Shown here: piece by piece, positions 1 through 8,173 of the stretch
How the letters are laid out: the number at the start of each line of letters is the position of its first letter
How positions within the stretch are numbered: position 1 is the first letter of the stretch
Source: Brevibacillus choshinensis
Lineage (GTDB): Bacteria; Bacillota; Bacilli; Brevibacillales; Brevibacillaceae
Assembly (NCBI RefSeq): GCF_016811915.1
Contig: NZ_CP069127.1
Coordinates: forward strand, 808,001 to 872,000
Direction: 5' to 3'
DNA length: 64,000 bases
Notes under the pieces: model-generated
What the model saw: the letters and a program-made list of their open reading frames with translations, nothing else
Told to the model about the DNA's origin: nothing
The model's database searches: none
Made by a program: the position numbers and the translations under genes

Positions 1-653
1 AAAACGTGTTCCACCAGCGACAGCTCGGTTTGGTCGATATGGCCGCTTTGATGGCTTTGGTTTACGAGAATGCGAATTTCTTCTTCCGTATGCGCGGCTT
101 CATGTTCGGACACGGGTTCCATACCCAGTCGCTTCATGAGCGCGTTGGCCGTCCCGTTCAAGAACCAGATAGCCGGATAAAGCAATTTGTAGAAGAACAT
201 TAATGGCGCAGCAACCCACAGCGAAGTCGCTTCCGCTTTCTGAATCGCCATTGACTTTGGTGCCAGCTCACCCAGTACGATGTGCAAGAACGTGATGATC
301 GCAAATGCTACACCGAACGAGATGGCAGAGATCGCGTAATCAGGAAGTCCTGTCGAGCCAAGCAAAGGTTCCACAATCATGTGAGCGATGGCCGGTTCCC
401 CGACCCAACCGAGACCCAGTGAGGCAAGCGTAATACCTACCTGGCAGGCGGACAAGTATCCGTCCAGCTTTTGGGTAACCTTTTGGGCGTAGGTAGCTCG
501 TTTGTTTCCTTCATTGACTAACTGCGTCAGGCGCGTTTGCCGCACCTTAACGAGAGCAAACTCTGCGGCTACGAAAAAGCCGTTCAGAAAGACTAGAAAA
601 ATGACAAGCAGTAGGTTGAGCACTATCGGAACGCTATCCAAGCAAATAGTCAT
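1..653 (-). CDS. CNNM / HlyC-CorC family membrane protein, 3' end outside window
   Basis: The visible 217 residues are the N-terminal part of a CNNM (DUF21) protein of the HlyC/CorC group, membrane proteins tied to Mg2+ and other divalent cation transport. A first membrane segment (about residues 8-30) ends in FFVAAEFAL. A polar helix follows, then the Gly-rich stretch LASLGLGWVGEP (77-88), and LGELAPK (127-133), typical of the family. The CBS pair and CorC C-terminal domain expected in a protein of about 430 residues lie beyond base 1. The ATG at 653 sits directly against an AGAGAGG ribosome site, so TTG at 641 may be the true start. A structured leader precedes the gene. The family is clear; the transported ion is not. 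Confidence 0.85.
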   Translation of the reverse strand, partial: MTICLDSVPIVLNLLLVIFLVFLNGFFVAAEFALVKVRQTRLTQLVNEGNKRATYAQKVTQKLDGYLSACQVGITLASLGLGWVGEPAIAHMIVEPLLGSTGLPDYAISAISFGVAFAIITFLHIVLGELAPKSMAIQKAEATSLWVAAPLMFFYKLLYPAIWFLNGTANALMKRLGMEPVSEHEAAHTEEEIRILVNQSHQSGHIDQTELSLVEHV

Positions 654-820
654 CCTCTCTGGAATTTTGTGAAAGTACACTTTCTATTTTACAAATTAAT
701 CGATGACCCGACAAAGCCGATAAACCTCCGTACTGGGCGCTGGGGACCTGTTGACTCACAAGAGCGACGGTCAGATAACCGTATCGCACGTTTTTGCGCT
801 CAGAGAAGGTCATAGATAGT
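654..820 (-). promoter_or_regulatory. Candidate structured 5' leader of the CNNM gene, class not recognised
   Basis: Between the terminator at 822-852 and the CNNM start are about 165 bases with nested complementarity. Bases 745-749 pair with 807-811, 762-766 with 797-801, and 767-771 with 778-782, leaving an unpaired bulge at 783-796. The segment also carries GTCAACAGGTCCCC on the minus strand. This looks like a folded RNA leader, perhaps a metal sensor given the downstream gene. I could not match it to the M-box, yybP-ykoY or ydaO consensus from memory. Confidence 0.3.
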
Positions 821-821
821 C

Positions 822-852
822 AAACGTCCGGTTGCAATAACCGGACGTTTTT
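822..852. terminator. Rho-independent terminator
   Basis: Perfect 10-bp stem AAACGTCCGG / CCGGACGTTT around a 9-base loop. It lies 17 bases past the stop of the minus-strand M50 gene. The T tract is longer on the plus strand (five) than on the minus strand (three), so it may work both ways. Confidence 0.7.
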
Positions 853-868
853 GTACATGTATGCGACT

Positions 869-1984
869 TTAGCGCCCCAGCAAATGCTGACCGTATACGA
901 AGAATCCGGACAGGACGGCTGCGAGAGCGAGATAGGCAATCAAGACTTTCCATTTGGTAGAAGCAGGAGCGGTGTAGTACGTGGTCAGCCGGTGCATCTG
1001 TTCGTCGACCTCCCCCAGTCGCTGAACAGCTTTGTGTTCGGCTTCCTGCAAGGCAGCGGAAGGAGCTGGTTGGAAGGGGTCTCCGTCAATAAACATGACG
1101 GGCTCGCGCTCCCATTGCTTGAACAGCTCCCATTTTCGGTACAGATATACCTTATCTAACCGCAGCTGATCGCGCTTGAAACGTTTTTCATCCTGCAAAA
1201 AAGGAATAAGGAAGCCTTTTGGCGGTTCTTTCTTTTCCAGGAAGTCGATTTCCTGGCCGAGCTCCACGCGTTTGTTCCAGGACGATTCGAGGTGCGGCCA
1301 TTGCTCAATTTCATTCAGGAAGCCATTCAGGTGCTCCCTTTCGTAATGGAGGACTTGATGCAGGTAGCCTTCACGCAATCGGCTCCACCAGGTAATCAGC
1401 CCGATGATGAAGATGAAGACCATCAACGGTCCGGGATTCGCAAACAGCATCACGCCCAGGCCGACCAGTCCGATGAACCAGATCTTGGTGGAGAGGACGG
1501 AGACAATGCGTCCGCCATCCAGAGGCGATATCGGCATGAGATTAAACAGGTTGAGCAAGGCGCCGAGATAAATCACCAGGGCCCAGTACGGATCGTGTGT
1601 CCACCAATAGAGGGGCAGAGCAGGCAAAAAGGCAATCATTCCGGCAAGCGGACCGCCATAGGCGAGATACGCCTCTGTGCTGGCATCACGGGGAGTATCC
1701 TTCATGGAGATAAACGCGCCAGCAAACGGAATAAAGACCGCTGGGGACGTGGCGATCCCTTTTCGTTTGGCAGCGATCACATGCCCCATTTCATGAACAA
1801 AAATGAGATAGACCAGTGCAACAGCAAATTTCCATCCGTAAAAAACAGCATAAGCCCACAAGCTGATGATCATGGACAGCAGGGTTGTGCCGAATTTGGA
1901 AAACTTCAGAATTCCAAGCAGCCATTTTAAATTGGTCAATAAAAAGGCACCGATGGCCAAGAGGACCGAACGGCTTTTTTTCAT
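869..1984 (-). CDS. Site-2 protease family (M50) membrane zinc metalloprotease
   Basis: A 371-residue intramembrane or membrane-embedded metalloprotease of family M50. The zinc motif HEMGH is at residues 64-68 and the third-ligand region LMPISPLDGGR at about 149-159, with several hydrophobic segments between residues 8 and 210. The C-terminal third is a charged, helix-rich cytoplasmic region ending in a last membrane helix (about 350-367), which is unusual beyond the core fold. The start at 1984 is chosen because GGGAGGA lies 8 bases upstream; an upstream in-frame ATG has no such site. The family is known for processing membrane-bound regulators; the target here is unknown. Confidence 0.85.
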   Translation of the reverse strand: MKKSRSVLLAIGAFLLTNLKWLLGILKFSKFGTTLLSMIISLWAYAVFYGWKFAVALVYLIFVHEMGHVIAAKRKGIATSPAVFIPFAGAFISMKDTPRDASTEAYLAYGGPLAGMIAFLPALPLYWWTHDPYWALVIYLGALLNLFNLMPISPLDGGRIVSVLSTKIWFIGLVGLGVMLFANPGPLMVFIFIIGLITWWSRLREGYLHQVLHYEREHLNGFLNEIEQWPHLESSWNKRVELGQEIDFLEKKEPPKGFLIPFLQDEKRFKRDQLRLDKVYLYRKWELFKQWEREPVMFIDGDPFQPAPSAALQEAEHKAVQRLGEVDEQMHRLTTYYTAPASTKWKVLIAYLALAAVLSGFFVYGQHLLGR

Positions 1985-2077
1985 CAGTGTGTTCCTCCCA
2001 TACGTCATCGCAGTCACTGATGTATACGATTATCTCGCGGAATAGTTTCTTTGGTGAGTTCGCGTCGAGGTCAGAAG

Positions 2078-2377
2078 CTAGTCTTCCAAGCGAGGATTGG
2101 AAAAGGAAAAGCCGTATTCGCCATACGAGGGGTTATAGCTGAGCTTGCCTCCGTCGAAGTACCAAAAATCGGTCGAGCGGATGACAAATCGCAATCCCTC
2201 CACTTCAAAAACGGCATCGTCCTGCATGACTTCATCTTTTTCAATGGCATAAAACATGCCCCCAGTTCCAGGGCCACTCGTTCGAACGTACAGACGCAAA
2301 ACGTCACCTGGCTGAAATTCGGCGTAGCGCCTATAGGCGAGAGCGAATGCCGGCTCGATAGTAAGTGTGATACTCAT
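2078..2377 (-). CDS. HesB/IscA-like small protein (YneR type)
   Basis: A 99-residue protein resembling the HesB/YadR/YfhF group of the iron-sulfur biogenesis fold, closest in style to Bacillus YneR: an N-terminal region up to DVLRLYVR, a Gly-rich loop SGPGTGGMFYAI, and a C-terminal LSYNPSYGEYGFSFSNPR. It has no cysteine at all, so it cannot ligate a cluster in the IscA manner, and the name should be read as fold, not function. GAGAGGAG lies 7 bases before the ATG. It sits upstream of the M50 gene on the same strand. Confidence 0.65.
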   Translation of the reverse strand: MSITLTIEPAFALAYRRYAEFQPGDVLRLYVRTSGPGTGGMFYAIEKDEVMQDDAVFEVEGLRFVIRSTDFWYFDGGKLSYNPSYGEYGFSFSNPRLED

Positions 2378-2422
2378 GGGTATGCTCCTCTCATCTCGTT
2401 ATCGCCCATTGTATCACAAACG

Positions 2423-2463
2423 AATAACCCATCCGGCAATGGGACTGCACGGGATGGGTTATT
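2423..2463 (-). terminator. Rho-independent terminator
   Basis: Perfect 12-bp stem AATAACCCATCC / GGATGGGTTATT, placed 18 bases after the stop of the minus-strand gene at 2481. Confidence 0.75.
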
Positions 2464-2480
2464 TCCATAGGAAGGACAGG

Positions 2481-2834
2481 TCAGTCTTTGCCCTTGCTCA
2501 CGTCGAGTGTCGGGTGCATGAAACGGGCTCTGTTTGGCGGCTTGTCCTCCAGCAGCTCTCTATTTTCAATCGTGTTCCAGCCAATATCGTTGGTAGGATG
2601 TACCCACTGATCCCCAGCCATGATGTTGGGATCCGTTTCGGTGCTCCAGTTGTTGAGGGGAGACTCCTGCGAATCGTACAAACTGTCCCCGATCACGACG
2701 CCAAATTCGTTGACGAACGGCTTTTGGATCGAGCGGCTCGAGTTTTTGAAATCAGGGGCGCTGATTTGATGCGGCAGCGTACCGTCGATGGCGATATTTT
2801 CGGTTTCTTTGGATTCCCGCTTGTCTTTGTCCAT
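2481..2834 (-). CDS. DUF3905-like hypothetical protein
   Basis: A 117-residue hydrophilic protein without membrane segments or cysteine. The central part (NEFGVVIGDSLYDSQESPLNNW, residues about 42-63, then MAGDQWVHPTNDIGWNT) resembles the DUF3905 family of spore-forming Bacillales, as I remember it; no function is established. The start at 2834 is chosen because AAAGGAGG lies 8 bases upstream; longer in-frame versions lack a site. The N-terminus is highly charged (MDKDKRESKETE). It stands alone with its own terminator. Confidence 0.55.
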   Translation of the reverse strand: MDKDKRESKETENIAIDGTLPHQISAPDFKNSSRSIQKPFVNEFGVVIGDSLYDSQESPLNNWSTETDPNIMAGDQWVHPTNDIGWNTIENRELLEDKPPNRARFMHPTLDVSKGKD

Positions 2835-2957
2835 CAGTAGGACCTCCTTTGGGGGAAGGCTTCTTTCAATAAGATGCATCAAGGGCAATCCCCTTATACC
2901 TGAGAGCCCAGCCCAAATGCGGTTCTTCGGCATACGTTATAAAAAGGGGGAGATCCG

Positions 2958-3794
2958 ATGCTCACCAGTGTCGTCATTCCAATCAGAGACGCAGCTGATC
3001 AGCTCCTGTACACCTTGTTTAGCCTGAATCTGCAATTCACGGCATTTGAAGAATTCGAAGTGATTGTGCTCGACAATGCTTCCTGCGACGGGGTAGCGGA
3101 GCGAGTCGAGCGCTTTGACGCCCACTATCCGGTGCGAGTCATCCGATTTCGCAGAAGAATGCCGTACTACCACTTGATCAATGCCGGGATCGCCCGTGCT
3201 AGCGGAGATCTGGTCATCCTGCTGTCCTGCAACATGATGGTTCCACGCGAGTTTATCGGTGTACATCGGCATGCCCATGAGCTCTCGGATAAGCTGGTGC
3301 TGCTTGGGCTTGGGACCACACGCATTTATTCCGTCTACGAACCCGATTTCAGCCCGATCCAGCAGCAGGAGTGCAGGGAGTGGCTGGAACTGTATCCACA
3401 TATCAAACGGCCTCATACGATGCATAGCACGGTACCTCTGCTGGAGGAGAGCCAGATTGTCAGTGGACAGCTCTTTCACATCGGGTTGCCGTGCCCGGAG
3501 GCTGAGAAACGCCAAGCGATCCGACAAAAATATGGTCCGCGGCTGGAGCAGCACCGATCGCCATGGACGTTATTTCAGACACAGCATGTCTCCGTTCTTC
3601 GCGAAAATCTTTTGCGTGCAGGAGGCTGCAAGGAGTTGCCAAAGCTCGAGATGGAACGGGATCTCGCCAAGCGGCTGCTTCGCAAAGGGTGTCAGTTCCA
3701 ATTTGCCGACAAGCTAACTTTGATCAAGCAGGAACGAGCGATCAGGAAGGTAAGGGCACAGAGCGTGTCCAAGAAAAACCGCCGAGCCCAGTAG
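2958..3794 (+). CDS. Glycosyltransferase family 2 protein
   Basis: A 278-residue GT-A fold glycosyltransferase. The N-terminus SVVIPIRDAADQL (4-16), the nucleotide-binding strand FEVIVLDNASCDG (33-45) and the acceptor-side NAGIARASGDLVILLS mark family 2. The usual DXD metal motif is replaced by SCNM, so catalytic competence or a metal-independent variant is open. There is no membrane segment. AAAAAGGGGGAG precedes the ATG. The substrate cannot be told, and no sugar-pathway genes adjoin it. Its last codons form part of a terminator hairpin shared with the convergent small gene. Confidence 0.8.
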   Translation: MLTSVVIPIRDAADQLLYTLFSLNLQFTAFEEFEVIVLDNASCDGVAERVERFDAHYPVRVIRFRRRMPYYHLINAGIARASGDLVILLSCNMMVPREFIGVHRHAHELSDKLVLLGLGTTRIYSVYEPDFSPIQQQECREWLELYPHIKRPHTMHSTVPLLEESQIVSGQLFHIGLPCPEAEKRQAIRQKYGPRLEQHRSPWTLFQTQHVSVLRENLLRAGGCKELPKLEMERDLAKRLLRKGCQFQFADKLTLIKQERAIRKVRAQSVSKKNRRAQ

Positions 3795-3806
3795 GAACGG
3801 CGGTTT
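3776..3806. terminator. Terminator hairpin overlapping the end of the glycosyltransferase gene
   Basis: Stem AAACCGCCG / CGGCGGTTT. The T run is on the minus strand, so it best serves the convergent small gene at 3824-3955. The stem contains the final codons of the plus-strand glycosyltransferase. Confidence 0.6.
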
Positions 3807-3823
3807 GGTCTGTTTCACCAGGA

Positions 3824-3955
3824 TCAACGGTTTTCTTTTAACCTCTCTTGTGGTTCACTATTAATGGAGCCGTCCGAACGAACAGCTTCCGATTGGGCTT
3901 TTGGCCCGCGAATTTCAGCGGTTTTGCCAAAGTCCTTCGCTTTGTTGCGTACCAT
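3824..3955 (-). CDS. Small basic hydrophilic protein, 43 aa, possibly spore-related
   Basis: A 43-residue protein beginning MVRNKAKDFGKTAEIRG and ending PQERLKENR: hydrophilic, without Cys, Trp or Tyr. GAGGAGG lies 8 bases before the chosen ATG, which is much stronger support than for any longer in-frame version. Size and composition resemble minor small acid-soluble or spore-associated proteins of Bacillales, but I cannot assign a named family. It is divergent from the yqkE-like gene, about 100 bases away. Confidence 0.6.
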   Translation of the reverse strand: MVRNKAKDFGKTAEIRGPKAQSEAVRSDGSINSEPQERLKENR

Positions 3956-4057
3956 TGTCATGACCTCCTCTTTCATGTCGGAATAACAGATAGTATGACC
4001 AGACCCATGGCATTGAATGAGGGCATTATAAGGATAGAAGAAGGGAAGGGGAAGAAG

Positions 4058-4333
4058 ATGGCAAAAAAACAGCAAAAAAGACCGCAGCGTCCATCTCAGG
4101 AAGCGGCAGCAGTCAAAGAGGAAAAAAATGGATTGAACCTGAAAGAAATGCTGAGTGAAGCTGCGCTTGGCAAATTGAAGCAGCTGGAAAAAGATATGAA
4201 AGCCGAAACCGAGCGACAAGCACAGGAAGCGGCCGAAAAAAAGCGCCGCGAGCAGGAAGAGCGCGAAAAGAACAAGAGCTTTGGCGAGCTGCTGGATGAG
4301 TACGAGAAAAAAGGCAAAGGCAAGTACAGCTGA
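4058..4333 (+). CDS. YqkE/DUF3886-like coiled-coil protein
   Basis: A 91-residue, very charged protein beginning MAKKQQKRPQRP. A core LKEMLSEAALGKLKQLEKD leads into a long Glu/Lys/Arg/Gln coiled coil (about residues 45-80) and a conserved-looking NKSFGELLDEYEKK tail. This pattern matches Bacillus YqkE (DUF3886), function unknown. GGAAGGGGAAG precedes the ATG; the much longer in-frame reading upstream has no site and unlikely composition. Its TGA overlaps the ATG of the next small gene, so the two are probably translated together. Confidence 0.7.
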   Translation: MAKKQQKRPQRPSQEAAAVKEEKNGLNLKEMLSEAALGKLKQLEKDMKAETERQAQEAAEKKRREQEEREKNKSFGELLDEYEKKGKGKYS

Positions 4334-4482
4334 TGCGTCAGGAGCGCCGAAACGACCGACCGGATACTTCCAAAAACGGCATGATGAAAAAGCGCGAGCT
4401 CACCGTATCGGACGAGTCGATCAAACAAAGAGGACGAGCTGTCCTGAACCGTCTGGGAAAAAAGGATGTGCCGAAAGAGTGA
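4333..4482 (+). CDS. Small basic protein, 49 aa, translationally coupled to the yqkE-like gene
   Basis: ATG at 4333 overlaps the preceding TGA by one base (TGATG). The 49 residues (MRQERRNDRPDTSKNG to KKDVPKE) are very basic, with about 18 Arg/Lys, no cysteine and no membrane segment. Too short for most gene finders. The overlap, clean frame and tight spacing support it as real; function unknown. A ribosomal or RNA-binding association would fit the charge, but that is only inference. Confidence 0.55.
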   Translation: MRQERRNDRPDTSKNGMMKKRELTVSDESIKQRGRAVLNRLGKKDVPKE

Positions 4483-4532
4483 TTTTTTTCCCCGCCCTCC
4501 CATATAGCTAGGAGAGGGAAGGGAGGGAGATC

Positions 4533-4709
4533 ATGGGGACAATCCTGCTCCTGATCAGTCTCCTCTGTGTGGCCGTGGGCACCTGGAAGCTGATCGGCAT
4601 TTACAAGACGGGTAACATGGATAGCAAACCGCTTTGGTGGACGGTGGCAGTCGCGGGGATTGCGCTGTTTTTTCTTTTGAAGCTGATGACGGATACATTC
4701 CCGACATAA
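4533..4709 (+). CDS. Small membrane protein, 58 aa
   Basis: GAAGGGAGGGAGA stands just before the ATG. The 58 residues form two hydrophobic helices (about 3-22 and 35-52) joined by a short polar loop IYKTGNMDSKPLW. No family recognised. It follows the yqkE-like pair and ends at a strong terminator, so it may be the last gene of that short unit. Confidence 0.65.
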   Translation: MGTILLLISLLCVAVGTWKLIGIYKTGNMDSKPLWWTVAVAGIALFFLLKLMTDTFPT

Positions 4710-4749
4710 ACAAGCACCTGCAGCGCTTTCTCAGCAGGTGCTTGTTTTT
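4709..4749. terminator. Bidirectional terminator between convergent genes
   Basis: Stem AACAAGCACCTGC / GCAGGTGCTTGTT followed by a T run. It serves the small membrane protein on plus and the ABC permease on minus. Confidence 0.8.
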
Positions 4750-4760
4750 GTTGGATCTGT

Positions 4761-5951
4761 TTACTCGTAACGCAATGCTTCAATCGGATCGAGCTTGGCA
4801 GCTTTATTCGCCGGATAGAGGCCGAAGAAGATGCCGATCGCGCTGGAAAAGGCGAAGGCGATGATGACGCTGTTCCAGGACAGGAGAGGCGGCAAATTCG
4901 CAAAGTGGGAAATCAGGGCGGCGATCCCCAGGCCGAACAGGACGCCGATCAGTCCCCCGATGAGACAGACGATGACGGATTCGATCAAGAACTGGATGAG
5001 GATATCCTGCCTTCGCGCCCCCAATGCCTTGCGAATCCCTATCTCCCGGGTCCGCTCGGTGACAGAGACAAGCATGATGTTCATGACACCCACTCCGCCG
5101 ACCACGAGCGAGATTCCGGCAATGACGCTGAAGATCATCGTCAGTGTGCCTGTCAGCTGGTTGAACTGATCCATGGACTCCTGCATGCTGTTTGCCCGGT
5201 AGTGATCCTGCTTCTGGTGCTTGCGTGCCAGATACTGTGTCGTCTGCTGCATGGCAGGCTGGATGGACGCTTTGTCCTTGGCTTTCCCCATGAACATTTG
5301 CACGGACGGCTCTTCCATCAGGCTCAAATGATAGCGAATGGGTACAAAGGCACCAAAGGATTGCTGGCCCATGTCAAATTTGAATTTTTCTTCCGTATAC
5401 GTGCCGATGACGACGAGAGAGTGGTTCCCCCAGCGCACACGCTGACCGATCGGATTCATTTGCCCGAACAGCTTTTGGCCCAGTGCTTCCTCGAGGATGA
5501 TGACGGCGCGCTGTTCTTTGTCGTCTGTAGCATTGAAAAAGCGTCCCTTGGCTACCTTCATCGTTGTTTGCATGGCAAAGTAATCAGGCGTAGTAGCCGT
5601 CAGATTGACCCGTTCTTCCTTTTTGGGACCCTTCATCTCAATGGTGCTGGAGTTGTACGGGACGATATAGTCGATGGCAGGGCTGATTTTGCCAAGCACC
5701 TCGGCATCTTCTACCGTCAGGTCATCAGGGGAGTATTCCTCCTTGCTCTCCCAGCTCGTATAGACGTTGAAGGTGAATTGGCCAAACTTCTCCATTTCTT
5801 GATTAATGGCCCTCTGGCCGCCTTCCCCGAGAGTGGTGACGGCAATCACGGAGGTAATCCCGATGATAATGCCGAGCATGGTCAGGCCGGATCGCATCTT
5901 GTTGGCCCAAATGCCTTCGATCGCGGTGTAAAAGCTCTCCAGTAGATTCAT
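4761..5951 (-). CDS. MacB/FtsX-type ABC transporter permease
   Basis: A 396-residue permease with the MacB layout: N-terminal membrane helix (about 20-42), a large extracytoplasmic MacB_PCD domain (about 45-270), and three C-terminal helices of the FtsX domain (about 275-300, 325-350, 365-385). The segment VSVTERTREIGIRKALGA is the typical cytoplasmic coupling stretch before the second helix. Its ATG overlaps the stop of the ATPase gene by 4 bases. With the ATPase and the adaptor upstream it forms a YknXYZ-like efflux system, probably for peptides or antibiotics. Confidence 0.9.
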   Translation of the reverse strand: MNLLESFYTAIEGIWANKMRSGLTMLGIIIGITSVIAVTTLGEGGQRAINQEMEKFGQFTFNVYTSWESKEEYSPDDLTVEDAEVLGKISPAIDYIVPYNSSTIEMKGPKKEERVNLTATTPDYFAMQTTMKVAKGRFFNATDDKEQRAVIILEEALGQKLFGQMNPIGQRVRWGNHSLVVIGTYTEEKFKFDMGQQSFGAFVPIRYHLSLMEEPSVQMFMGKAKDKASIQPAMQQTTQYLARKHQKQDHYRANSMQESMDQFNQLTGTLTMIFSVIAGISLVVGGVGVMNIMLVSVTERTREIGIRKALGARRQDILIQFLIESVIVCLIGGLIGVLFGLGIAALISHFANLPPLLSWNSVIIAFAFSSAIGIFFGLYPANKAAKLDPIEALRYE

Positions 5952-6667
5952 GTCACAATCACCTCGTCTGACGGCGTGGCAAACAACCGATCCGTTACCT
6001 TCTCGTCCCGGATGATGACACCGTCTTTAAAGGTCACGATCCGCTGGGCGTGCTGCGCGATGTCCAGCTCGTGCGTGACCAGGATGATCGTGACCCCTTG
6101 CTCATGCAGCTCCTGAAACATCGCCATGATCTCTGTACCGGAGCGGCTGTCGAGGTTCCCGGTCGGTTCGTCTGCCAGCAAGATAGCCGGACGATTAACG
6201 AGAGCGCGCGCGATCGCGACCCGCTGCTTTTGTCCCCCCGAGAGCTGAGTGGGCTTGTGGTGAATGCGCTCCGCCAGTCCGACCCGTTTCAGTGCCTCCA
6301 TCGCACGGTTGCGCCGCTCAGAACGGCTGATGTTCGCGTACATCATCGGAAGCTCTACGTTGTGCAGAGAGGTGGAGCGAGCCAATAAATTGAAGGATTG
6401 AAAGACGAAGCCGATCTTCTGATTGCGCACGTGCGCCAATTGCTTGTCCTTGAGACTGCTGATTTCGATTCCATCGAGTGCATACGTCCCGCTATCCGGG
6501 CGATCCAGACAGCCGAGCATGTTCATGAACGTCGATTTTCCCGAACCGGATGGTCCCATGATGGCGACGAACTCCCCTTTTTCCACCAGCAAGGAGACGC
6601 CTTTTAAGATGGGCAGCGTCGAATCCCCCGTCATGTATGATTTCGTCAAGCCTTCTACGAGTAGCAT
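5948..6667 (-). CDS. ABC transporter ATP-binding protein, MacB/LolD type
   Basis: A 239-residue nucleotide-binding subunit. Walker [10 protein letters not shown] at 38-46, Q-loop [10 protein letters not shown], signature [15 protein letters not shown] and Walker [13 protein letters not shown] are all intact. The [15 protein letters not shown] region is typical of the LolD/MacB group. It is translationally coupled to the permease by an ATGA overlap and follows the adaptor gene by 31 bases. It powers the efflux complex at the cytoplasmic membrane. Confidence 0.93.
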   Translation of the reverse strand: MLLVEGLTKSYMTGDSTLPILKGVSLLVEKGEFVAIMGPSGSGKSTFMNMLGCLDRPDSGTYALDGIEISSLKDKQLAHVRNQKIGFVFQSFNLLARSTSLHNVELPMMYANISRSERRNRAMEALKRVGLAERIHHKPTQLSGGQKQRVAIARALVNRPAILLADEPTGNLDSRSGTEIMAMFQELHEQGVTIILVTHELDIAQHAQRIVTFKDGVIIRDEKVTDRLFATPSDEVIVT

Positions 6668-6698
6668 AATCGGCTGACCTCCTTTCCTCGCAAAGTGG

Positions 6699-7976
6699 TT
6701 ACAAGCCCATCGAAGCGGAGCCTGACAACGGCATGACAGGGGTTCCTTCTGCCATTCCTTCGACCGGGCTCAGGATGATTTGCTCGTCGCCGTTCAGACC
6801 GCTGCGAATATGGGAAAAGAGTTCGTTTTCCATGCCGGTTTCGACTTTCTGCTTTTTGGCCAGGCCATTTGCAGCCACCCAAACAAAGGTGCTGCCATCC
6901 GTGTCCTGCTGGATAGATTCGATCGGGACCTGCAGTGCGTTATCGATTTTCTCTACGGTGATGTTGATGTCTACGTGAAAGCCCGGCTTCAGGGCAGCGA
7001 TATCAGTCGAGGTAGGCTCCAGTGTCACTTTGACACGTGTTTTTTCTCCCTGACCGGAGCCGCTTTGCGTCGTCGTCGCGATCGGTGCGATGCGGGAGAC
7101 CTTCGCGCCCAGCTTATGCTTGCCCAGGGTGGTTCCTTCGATGACCGCGCTCTGTCCGAGCCCCAGCTTGCTTACATCCGATTCATTAATATCCGCTTCG
7201 ATCAACAAATGGTCCAAATTGGCGAGCGTGAGGATTTCCGTTCCCTTATTGACGTATTGGCCGTTGTCTGCAGCCCGTGCGATCACCGTGCCGTCTGTTG
7301 GAGCCACAACGACGCTTTGGATGCGTTCTTTATCGAGCTGTCCCTTTTCCACCAGCAGCTTGTTGATTTGCGCCTGCTGGGAAGCGATCTCTTCCTTGCG
7401 AGGTCCCTTTTGCCGAAGCGCAAGCTGTTGTTTGGCGACATTCAAGGTCGAGAGGGACGAATCTACTGCCGATTTGGCTTTGTCCAATTCCTGCTCCGTG
7501 GCGGCACCCGAGACGTGCAGTTGGCTGATCCGGTCGTACTCTCGTTTGTTCATATCGTACTCCCGTTCGGCTTGCGACAGGCGTTCTCGCTCCTGCGCCA
7601 CTTCTTCCGGTTCGTTTCCTGCCTGGACTTTGGCGAGGTTGGCCCTAGCCAGCTCCAGCTGCGCTTCCAGATCCAGAATCCTGCTTTCGACATCGGAGGT
7701 ATCTATTTTTCCGATGATCTGTCCCTTTTTGACCTTGTCGCCTTCCTTGACGGAAAATTCGTGCAAGGTACCCGTGACGTTTGCGAACAGCTTTTGCTTG
7801 TCCTCTACAGCGACGACCCCCGACGTCAGGATTTTGCTTTCCAATGCTGATTTGGTCGCGGATCCGATGGTCACTGGCAAACCCATTGCCTGTTTGGAGC
7901 CCATCAGGTTCATCAGGGCGACTCCCGCGACCAAAACCACAGCGGCGGAACCGATGATCCACCAACGTTTTTTCAT
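6699..7976 (-). CDS. Membrane-fusion (HlyD/YknX-like) adaptor subunit
   Basis: A 425-residue adaptor anchored by one N-terminal helix (about 5-24). A biotinyl-lipoyl half-motif GTLHEFSVKEGDKVKKG leads into a long alpha-helical hairpin rich in Glu, Arg and Gln (about 85-200), then the second lipoyl half (VVAPTDGTVIARAADNGQ) and beta-barrel domain. The start at 7976 follows AAGGAG by 7 bases. First gene of the MacB-like operon; it should link permease and cell envelope and set substrate release. Confidence 0.88.
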   Translation of the reverse strand: MKKRWWIIGSAAVVLVAGVALMNLMGSKQAMGLPVTIGSATKSALESKILTSGVVAVEDKQKLFANVTGTLHEFSVKEGDKVKKGQIIGKIDTSDVESRILDLEAQLELARANLAKVQAGNEPEEVAQERERLSQAEREYDMNKREYDRISQLHVSGAATEQELDKAKSAVDSSLSTLNVAKQQLALRQKGPRKEEIASQQAQINKLLVEKGQLDKERIQSVVVAPTDGTVIARAADNGQYVNKGTEILTLANLDHLLIEADINESDVSKLGLGQSAVIEGTTLGKHKLGAKVSRIAPIATTTQSGSGQGEKTRVKVTLEPTSTDIAALKPGFHVDINITVEKIDNALQVPIESIQQDTDGSTFVWVAANGLAKKQKVETGMENELFSHIRSGLNGDEQIILSPVEGMAEGTPVMPLSGSASMGL

Positions 7977-8173
7977 AGTCATTCTCCTTGGGTGTTTTTT
8001 CAATTTCTGGTTATTTCGTTTCCCGAAGGTTTTACGGAATCGCAGGCGAAAGGTAACGGACATGCCGAAACGTTCACATTCCAGTCACATTTTGTTATGT
8101 TTTGGCGGAATGTACTTTCTGCCGATTTTGCGTGATAAGATAGGAAATAGATGACGTTCCTGGGAGGGGAGCC

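Noticed and set aside
654..820. M-box, yybP-ykoY or ydaO riboswitch before the CNNM gene
   Set aside because: Only a short GTCAACAG is shared; the other conserved blocks are missing. Kept as an unassigned leader.
4905..5945. 346-codon open frame on plus, antisense to the MacB-like permease
   Set aside because: Composition is His/Asp/Arg-rich without any fold, and the minus strand carries a clear permease; a shadow frame.
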